NCBI RefSeq assembly: GCF_029626235.1
Contig: NZ_JARUBO010000005.1
Coordinates: 2,636,501-2,700,500 of the forward strand
DNA from: Micromonospora sp. WMMD1120
Lineage (GTDB): Bacteria > Actinomycetota > Actinomycetes > Mycobacteriales > Micromonosporaceae
Direction of reading: 5' to 3'
DNA: 64,000 nucleotides
This document shows positions 59,717 through 64,000 of this stretch, in pieces; positions within the stretch are counted from its first letter, which is position 1; each line of letters begins with the position of its first letter. A program made the translations under genes and the position numbers. The notes below the pieces were generated by a model, which was given only the letters and a program-made list of their open reading frames with translations, had not been told where the DNA came from and did not search any database.

Positions 59717-59965
59717 CCTTGGACTGGGGTAGCGGCTCCAGGTGCCGCCGGCATTGGTGACTTGGCGGGTCGCGGTGGTGGGGTGGAAGCCGAGGGCGTC
59801 GGCGACGACCGGGGCGGGTGCTTGCAGGACGAGTTGGCGTAACGCGGCGACGCGGGCTTCCTTGATCGGGAACCCGAGCGCGCGGAGCCGGTTGTGCAGG
59901 GTGGTGTAGGCGACGGGCTGTCCGGCGAGCCGGCCGGGAAACAGCAGGGCCGGCGGCGGGCCGGC
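59711..59965 (-). pseudogene. Recombinase/integrase C-terminal remnant
   Basis: The minus strand reads ALLFPGRLAGQPVAYTTLHN, RLRALGFPIKEARVAALRQL, VLQAPAPVVADALGFHPTTA and NAGGTWSRYP, then stop. This is the characteristic C-terminal end of an actinobacterial recombinase family (LFPGRxAGQP...LxxLAxxxPxxVLADxLG), with no intact N-terminal part in the window. No start codon; a decayed fragment. Confidence 0.65.
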
Positions 59966-60014
59966 CGCACGACGGCGAATGCTTCATCAGATGACTCGCA
60001 GTGGTTATGGCACG

Positions 60015-60938
60015 TTATATCGATGAGGTGGGGCGAGAACCGCTGACCGAACGCGTGTCTTGGCGCAGCGTGGCGAGGAGTTCCGACACGGCGCTGTTGC
60101 GGATCGAGTGGCCGTTCTGGCGTATGCGGCGTGCAAGGGCATCTCGGCTGACAGTCTGGCCTTCGCGGATCAGCTCGTCGCGGGCGGCGCGGGCGGCGGG
60201 CAGCAGCGGTACGAGATCCCGGGCAAGGTCCACATCGGCATCGTCTGTGTCGTCGGACGAGTCGTTATCGTGAGATTCCGTGTCGAGGTCATGACCGGGC
60301 TCATTGGTATCTGATTCGTGGCCGTCTTCCGAGCGTTCGGCGGTGTCAGGAGCCTCATCGAGACGCTTCCTGTCGATATCAATATCGACATCGACGTCAT
60401 CGGGAGCGGGCTCGGGTAGTGGTCTCCGATCCGGTGGCGTGGATTCGTTGTTGCCGGGGGAGGGTTCGACAGATGCCGCTGCGGCGCGCTCGGCCGGTGA
60501 CGGTGCCGTTGGTGCCTCGGTCGGCACGGCGTGCGGTTGGCGTTCGGCTTCGCGGCGGCGGGCGGCGAGTTCCACGAGCGATACTGACGCGACGATGATC
60601 AGCCCGTCCACCGAGAGCGGTAGGAGGTAGGGCACGGTTCCGGTCTCGCCGTATCGGGCGACGACTCCGACCATGTGGTGATAGCTGATCCACGCGGCGA
60701 TGGCGGCGATAGCTGAGGCGGCGACGACTCGGATGGCGCCGAGTGAGCGCCGGTGAACGGGTACCCGGGTGACCAGCTCGACGGTGATCAGCAGGGCCAG
60801 CGGTGGCCACGCCGCGATGGCCTGGGAGATCGGGTTCGCTTGCGCGTGCAGGATGTTCGCGGTGACCGAGGCGGCCACGCCGAGTGCCAGCGTCGCCCGC
60901 ACGGCCCATTGCATCCGCTGGAGCTGGCTGCCGTTCAT
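60015..60938 (-). CDS. DUF2637 membrane protein
   Basis: 307 aa. N-terminal DUF2637: four helices (VRATLALGVAASVTANILHA, WPPLALLITVELVTRVPVHR, AASAIAAIAAWISYHHM, YLLPLSVDGLIIVASVSLVE). Central acidic low-complexity linker (DDVDVDIDIDRKRL and Asp-rich repeats), and a C-terminal HTH-like part (TVSRDALARRIRQNGHSIRN). DUF2637 proteins are common on actinobacterial plasmids and ICEs near spread genes. Overlaps the upstream gene by 4 nt. Confidence 0.85.
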   Translation of the reverse strand: MNGSQLQRMQWAVRATLALGVAASVTANILHAQANPISQAIAAWPPLALLITVELVTRVPVHRRSLGAIRVVAASAIAAIAAWISYHHMVGVVARYGETGTVPYLLPLSVDGLIIVASVSLVELAARRREAERQPHAVPTEAPTAPSPAERAAAASVEPSPGNNESTPPDRRPLPEPAPDDVDVDIDIDRKRLDEAPDTAERSEDGHESDTNEPGHDLDTESHDNDSSDDTDDADVDLARDLVPLLPAARAARDELIREGQTVSRDALARRIRQNGHSIRNSAVSELLATLRQDTRSVSGSRPTSSI

Positions 60939-63721
60939 GGCCGTCCTCCGCTGGCCGGGGCGACGGGTTGGAGCTGCCGTTCGGCGACGCGGCGGGTGGC
61001 CTGGGACGGTTCGGCGTCGCCCAGGTCCGCGAGGCGTTCCTCCAATCGGCGCAGGGTGCGCCGCACGGCGTCGGGCCGTAGCTGTCGGCCGTGGATGCGC
61101 ATGATCCGCTGGTACAGCTCCTCGTTGACGGGGTCGAGGTCGGTGGCGCGTTCGAGGGCGGCGATGGCCTGGTTAGGGTGGTCGGGTTCGAGGATCTCGG
61201 CGATGCGGGCGTAGGCGGTGAGGATCTGATGGCGGTAGCTGGCGGCGTAGTCGGTGGCCCAGAGGTGGTTGTGGCTTTCGGCGAAGTCGCCCCTGTACAG
61301 CTCGGCCGCCCGGCGCAGCGCGGCCAGGATCGTCGCCTCGTCGTCGGTGGTGGTGGCCTGGTCGATGGCGGTGAGCATCTGCCAGAGGTCCACGGTGACG
61401 GTCTCGGGGTCGAGCTGGTATCGGGTGGTGGCGGGGGCGTAGACGATGAACATGGGCTCCTCGTGGCCGGTGGCGGCGCGTAGCACCCGCCGGGCGGAGG
61501 TGATGTCGGTTCGGACGCGTTTGACGGCGGCGGTCGGGTCGATGTCGGGGTGCAGGTCGGCGGCGAGCTGATCGAGGGTGCGGCCGGCGGGGTGGGCGGC
61601 GAGGACGGTGAGCGCGGTGTAGGAGCCGCTGCGCATTCCGGTGGCGATCGGACCGGCGTCGGTGGCGACGGTGACCGGGCCGAGCACCCGGAGCCGGACT
61701 AGGGCCGCCGCGTCGCCGGGCTGGACCGGTACGCCCTCGGTCGTCTCGACGATCGCCGCGGCCGGCGAGATCTCGGCGGGCGGGTCGTCGACGTCAGCGC
61801 CCGCCTCGGGACGGGCTATCGCGTCGGTGAGCATGGAGAGGATGGCGGCGAGGTCGTCCGCGCCGAGGGTGGACAGCCGGGTCACCGAATGCGGTTCGTC
61901 GCCGGTGGTGGTGCCCTCGGCGGTGATCTCGACGGTGGGGATGCCGTTGTGCGGGCCGAGGATGACGGGGTGTAGGTCCAGGGCGGCGCGGTGGGTGGCG
62001 ACGGCTTGGAGGCGGGCGGCGTGCCGGGGGCTGGACTCGATGAGCAGCACGTACGGCGGTTGGGTCTCGGCGTGGTCGGTGCGGGCGTTGAGGTCGCTGA
62101 TTGTCTCGGCGTGGAAGGTGTCGAGCAGCCGGCGTCGGCCGATCATCTCCTCCTCGGCGTGGGTGACCGCCGCAGCGATGTCGGCGAGCAGGACGAGGCG
62201 TTCTCCGTCGTAGGCGGTGCCGTCGGGGTCCAGCCCCACCAGCGGGGCACCCGGCGGCAGAAGTCGAGCGAGTAGGTCTGCCGTGGTGACGACTACCGGG
62301 CGGGCGGTCGCGCTGTCGGTGACGCCGGTGGTCAGGGCAGCGGCGAGGACGGCGCGGGCTGCCGGGATGGCTGCGTCTCCCTTCAGGGCAAGGCCAGGAC
62401 CGGGCAGGTGGAACAGGCTCACTTCGTTGCCGTCCCGGTCGACGCCGACCGGAGCCGGTACGGCAGGGCTGGCACGGCGGTGGTCACCAACGGCGGCGCT
62501 GAGGTCGCGGCTGCCGATGGTCTCGACGTCAATGAGCCACGGCGGAGCCAGGGTGGATTGCGCCCCAGTGCTAACGGATGCCGGGAAGATCAGCCGGGCG
62601 TGGCGGTGTCGGTGGAGACGGAGCAGCGCGGCCACGGCGGCGATGGCGGCGGCCAAGCCGAGGCTGATCCAGCCCTGCGTCGGCAGTGCCACCCCAGCCT
62701 CGTCGCTTGGCTGATCGGGGAGCGATTCGGAGGCGGGTGCCGCACCGTCGGCAGGGACGCTCGGCGTGGCCGGCGCGGGGGTGGGCGGCCTCGGCGTACT
62801 CGCTGTCTTGTTGTGGGGGGCCGGTATGGCGCTGGCTGGTGGTGCCGGCGGCGGCGCGGTGGGCGCGGTGTCGGTTGTCCCGGGTGCCGCGACGTCAGGG
62901 CTGCCAGGGTTGGGAGCGGTGGGATCAGGTATGCCAGGTGCTGGCGTGGTTGCACGCGCGGGGAGAGCGAGTGTCCATCCGACGTGGATCTCGTCGGGGT
63001 CGGTGAGGGCGTAGCCGTTGGCCTGTTTGTGGCCCCGGTTGAGTGTGTAGATTTCCCGCCAGCGTTCTGGGTCACCGAGATGCTTCGCGGCGAGGTCCCA
63101 GAGGGTGTCTGCGGCGACGACTCGGCACGTGTCACGCGGGGTGGAAGGAGCCACGTTGGCGGCGGCTTCCTGGCGAAGGGTCGGTGGCGGGGCGGATCGG
63201 ACGGGGACGGTTAGGGCAGGCGGCGTTCCCAGGGTTTCCCCGCGTGGCACTCGTGATGTGGGTGCCGGCGGGGCATTCAGGGCGTCGAGAGTGAGTCGCT
63301 CCTCGGCTGCCGACGATGGGGCGTTTGGTGACGGCTCGGCGTCCATCGCGACAGTGTTGTCGGCGGCAGCGGGCAACGCGGCCACCGTGGTGGCGGCAGT
63401 GCTGCCGAGCAACACGGCCGTGAGCGTTTGCAGTGGCCGGGGTAAGTGCAGCACGACGTGCCAGCGCAGGCGGTCGGCGAGGGATTGGCGGGTGTGTTCT
63501 GCGATGGCGACGGCAAGGAGTAGCCACAGCAGCCAGGCCCCGACTTGCCCCAGCAAGGCGAGGAAACCGGCGCTCAGTGGCTGGCTCAGCCACCCACGTA
63601 ACTGGTCCGCCGACACTACCCCGGGGCTGATCCAGCCGACCCGGTAGAGCAGTATCGGTGGTGCCAGTGCGAGCACGAAGGTGCCGGCGCGTATGAGCAC
63701 TGCTGAGGTTCGTATCGCCAT
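60935..63721 (-). CDS. Membrane protein with LysM and BTAD domains
   Basis: 928 aa from ATG 63721, GGGAGGGAG upstream. N-terminal helices (ALAPPILLYRVGWISPG, LLGQVGAWLLWLLLAVAIAE), a LysM domain (RVVAADTLWDLAAKHLGDPE, WREIYTLNRGHKQANGYAL), a Pro-rich linker, and a third helix (GWISLGLAAAIAAVAALLRL). The C-terminus has a winged-helix/BTAD unit as in SARP regulators (VRLRVLGPVTVATDAGPI, LYRGDFAESHNHLWATDYAA, LYQRIMRIHGRQLRPDAVRR). A LysM cell-wall sensor fused to a regulator-type domain across the membrane. Confidence 0.85.
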   Translation of the reverse strand: MAIRTSAVLIRAGTFVLALAPPILLYRVGWISPGVVSADQLRGWLSQPLSAGFLALLGQVGAWLLWLLLAVAIAEHTRQSLADRLRWHVVLHLPRPLQTLTAVLLGSTAATTVAALPAAADNTVAMDAEPSPNAPSSAAEERLTLDALNAPPAPTSRVPRGETLGTPPALTVPVRSAPPPTLRQEAAANVAPSTPRDTCRVVAADTLWDLAAKHLGDPERWREIYTLNRGHKQANGYALTDPDEIHVGWTLALPARATTPAPGIPDPTAPNPGSPDVAAPGTTDTAPTAPPPAPPASAIPAPHNKTASTPRPPTPAPATPSVPADGAAPASESLPDQPSDEAGVALPTQGWISLGLAAAIAAVAALLRLHRHRHARLIFPASVSTGAQSTLAPPWLIDVETIGSRDLSAAVGDHRRASPAVPAPVGVDRDGNEVSLFHLPGPGLALKGDAAIPAARAVLAAALTTGVTDSATARPVVVTTADLLARLLPPGAPLVGLDPDGTAYDGERLVLLADIAAAVTHAEEEMIGRRRLLDTFHAETISDLNARTDHAETQPPYVLLIESSPRHAARLQAVATHRAALDLHPVILGPHNGIPTVEITAEGTTTGDEPHSVTRLSTLGADDLAAILSMLTDAIARPEAGADVDDPPAEISPAAAIVETTEGVPVQPGDAAALVRLRVLGPVTVATDAGPIATGMRSGSYTALTVLAAHPAGRTLDQLAADLHPDIDPTAAVKRVRTDITSARRVLRAATGHEEPMFIVYAPATTRYQLDPETVTVDLWQMLTAIDQATTTDDEATILAALRRAAELYRGDFAESHNHLWATDYAASYRHQILTAYARIAEILEPDHPNQAIAALERATDLDPVNEELYQRIMRIHGRQLRPDAVRRTLRRLEERLADLGDAEPSQATRRVAERQLQPVAPASGGRP

Positions 63722-63814
63722 GGGGTGTCTCCCTCCCGAGGTGCGCAAAGGGCGGTGAGACAGACCGTAGGAGCTGGATGCGCTGCTGAACCGATGCCGG
63801 TGCTAACAGCACCT

Positions 63815-63840
63815 CACACGGCCTTACACGGCCTTACACC
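63815..63840 (+). repeat. Tandem 10-bp repeats upstream of the LysM-BTAD gene
   Basis: ACACGGCCTT occurs in tandem at 63816 and 63826, followed by ACACC at 63836. Short helically phased direct repeats are typical SARP-type binding sites. Located about 95 bp upstream of ATG 63721. Confidence 0.55.
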
Positions 63841-64000
63841 GGCAGGTCACAGCCTTGCCGTTCCTCCGCGTCCCGCGACGTGGGGGGTGAGGTGACGATG
63901 CGGATTCGTTGCTGCTTTCTTCCCTCTTCACAAACACGCTCTTCGATGGACATGATCGCTGTAGACGAATTGCCGTCTACCCGATGTCGAGGAGGCCGCT
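63841..64000. other. Window end: inverted repeat and possible partial gene
   Basis: GTAGACG-AATTGC-CGTCTAC (63961-63980) is a 7-bp inverted repeat. A frame from ATG 63946 (MDMIAVDELPSTRCRGGR) is open to the right edge, and ATG 63984 (MSRRP) also is; neither can be judged. Confidence 0.35.

Overview
The window is GC-rich (about 70 percent) actinobacterial DNA. Its gene content (CBM2 secreted protein, LtrA-type protein, IS110 and IS5 elements, a T4SS-type conjugative element with a Replic_Relax protein and a DUF2637 protein) fits Micromonosporaceae such as Micromonospora. That assignment is inference; no rRNA or core marker gene is present.

Layout. 1-1240: end of a cellulose-binding (CBM2) protein, a strong terminator, and a Tat-exported M23 peptidase. 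1294-12268: a compact biosynthetic cluster. A P-loop (HPr-kinase-like) protein is divergent from a tightly coupled operon encoding an SRPBCC protein, an ABC exporter pair, a nucleotidyltransferase-fold protein, an unrecognised 194-aa protein, a class III aminotransferase, an acyl-CoA-dehydrogenase-like flavoprotein, an acyl carrier protein, a FabF-like ketosynthase, an SDR/thioester-reductase-like protein and a flavin reductase. The product is not recognised. 12371-14384: a frameshifted ltrA gene and two small coupled unknown genes.

14504-29162: tandem cargo modules accreted at a tRNA-Arg(CCT) gene. The intact tRNA is at 29087. Truncated copies of its 5' half lie at 14504 and 17339, and a further junction scar is at 22439. 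Module A carries an AAA_14/DUF4143 ATPase and an IS5-family copy. Module B carries an MFS exporter, an ArsR-type regulator and an unknown gene. Module C carries an AbiE-like toxin-antitoxin pair, a TetR/membrane protein pair and a MerR/SulP transporter pair. Two IS110-family copies sit in this island, each with a long non-coding left end that probably encodes a bridge RNA. No site-specific integrase was found inside the modules.

29163-33277: sparse accessory DNA with small unknown or phage-like genes, strong terminators, an HNH remnant and a repeated 13-mer.

33278-64000: an integrative conjugative element, probably extending past the right edge. It has int and xis, a DNA methyltransferase with a degenerate paralogue, a CmtR/CDF/methyltransferase metal cassette, a cluster of TTGAACA iterons, and a sigma-like regulator. 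These are followed by a T4SS operon (pilin, TrbL-like, PrgI, VirB4, accessory protein, VirD4-like, Replic_Relax, transglycosylase-M23), a long operon of unknown small proteins with a DUF932 protein, a hydrolase, a DUF2637 protein and a large LysM-BTAD membrane protein. Two near-identical 37-bp promoter-like elements face outward from the regulatory core (36699 and 39991), so the methyltransferase operon and the transfer operon are probably co-regulated. The most notable signals are the iteron cluster, the duplicated promoter, the integrase-free tandem tRNA modules and the IS110 bridge-RNA candidates.
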